The notes under the pieces: generated by a model
What the model saw: only the letters and a program-made list of their open reading frames with translations
Told to the model about the DNA's origin: nothing
Databases searched by the model: none
Part shown: positions 59,789 through 60,087 of the stretch, in pieces
How positions within the stretch are numbered: position 1 is the first letter of the stretch
Layout: each line of letters begins with the position of its first letter
Translations under genes and position numbers: made by a program
Assembly: GCA_035551355.1 (NCBI GenBank)
Contig: DASZNF010000003.1
Coordinates: 1 to 60,087 of the forward strand
Length of the DNA: 60,087 nucleotides
Direction: 5' to 3'
Origin: DATATV01 sp035551355
GTDB taxonomy: Bacteria; Actinomycetota; Actinomycetes; Mycobacteriales; Pseudonocardiaceae

Positions 59789-60087
59789 ATGGACAACGAG
59801 CAGCGGGTTGATCTAGGGGTGTCGTTGTTCATCCCGTACCGGTACACCGAGGACCGGGTTTTCCGGGCCCTGCAGGATGCCGGGTTCGATGACTGGACGC
59901 TCGCCCAGTGCCGGGTATTTCAACGCATCACCCCGGACGGTTCGCGCCTCACGGACCTCGCTGACCAGGCACAAATGAGCAAGCAGAGCGCAGGCGTGAT
60001 GGTCGATCAACTGGAACGCCTGGGCTATGTCCGCCGGGTCCCCGACCCCACGGATGGCCGCGCCCGGTTGATCGTGATCGAGCAACG
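59789..60087 (+). CDS. MarR-family winged-helix regulator (partial, cut by window edge)
   Basis: The frame from ATG 59789 is open to the end of the window (99 codons). It has an N-terminal dimerisation helix (VSLFIPYRYTEDRVFRALQDAG), then LTDLADQAQMSKQSAGVMVDQLERLGYVRRVPDPTDGRARL, which is the MarR recognition helix and wing with the conserved D-x-R-A-R. About 40-60 residues are missing at the right. It is divergent from the NmrA/hemerythrin pair and probably regulates it. Confidence 0.85.
   Translation, partial: MDNEQRVDLGVSLFIPYRYTEDRVFRALQDAGFDDWTLAQCRVFQRITPDGSRLTDLADQAQMSKQSAGVMVDQLERLGYVRRVPDPTDGRARLIVIEQ

Noticed and set aside
1..60087. CRISPR array, tRNA, rRNA or intact insertion sequence
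   Set aside because: No regularly spaced repeats, no cloverleaf-like genes and no transposase frame with terminal repeats were seen on reading both strands. A tRNAscan or Infernal run would be needed to exclude small RNAs.

Overview
The window is about 60 kb of high-GC DNA with GTG/ATG starts, Shine-Dalgarno sites of the GGAGG type, F420-dependent oxidoreductases, a mycothiol-type DinB-fold protein, many TetR regulators and KstR-like boxes. This fits a soil actinobacterium, perhaps Pseudonocardiaceae-like (genus is inference). No rRNA, tRNA, CRISPR array or intact insertion sequence was seen.

Layout. 0-1.6 kb is a graveyard: a frameshifted excisionase-like HTH, the C-terminal remnant of a tyrosine recombinase, and a broken aminoglycoside-phosphotransferase-like gene. 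1.7-8.4 kb carries an acyl-CoA synthetase, a GAF/PucR-type regulator, an MFS transporter and a secreted tannase-fold esterase. 8.4-15.7 kb is a leftward catabolic operon: F420 (LLM) oxidoreductase, ribose-type ABC importer (binding protein, double ATPase, two permeases), SDR and SMP-30 lactonase, with a divergent TetR and an operator-like dyad. 16.6-21.7 kb has a TetR facing a ferredoxin/P450 pair across two matching operators, then a flavin monooxygenase behind a KstR-like box and a serine hydrolase. 21.7-29.8 kb has a drug/metabolite transporter, an aldehyde dehydrogenase/phosphotransferase/unknown-protein operon and a large secreted repeat protein.

30.2-38.7 kb is the most unusual part. 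A TetR lies beside its decayed NmrA target. Next to it is a compact rightward operon of a HalD/BesD-like Fe(II)/2-oxoglutarate enzyme, a SAM methyltransferase and a carnitine-acyltransferase-like enzyme. After it comes a 1105-residue LAGNAAV-motif protein resembling cargo of contractile injection systems or polymorphic toxins, and a 49-residue peptide before a strong hairpin. 38.7-42.0 kb holds an SDR, a SnoaL-tailed ECF sigma factor, a PEP-mutase-family lyase and a DUF899 pseudogene.

42.1-57.1 kb is a secreted hydrolase, a TetR, and a nine-gene leftward cluster: acyl-CoA dehydrogenase, biotin-dependent carboxylase beta and alpha, enoyl-CoA hydratase, TIGR03084 protein, AtuA-family protein, second TetR, acyl-CoA ligase and propionyl-CoA synthetase. 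It resembles branched-chain or terpenoid acyl-CoA catabolism (atu/liu logic). The two TetRs are close paralogues, and a shared operator motif, GTGNA-N6-TTCACTAR, recurs at three key promoters. The right end has an LLM pseudogene, a hemerythrin/NmrA pair and a MarR gene cut by the window edge.
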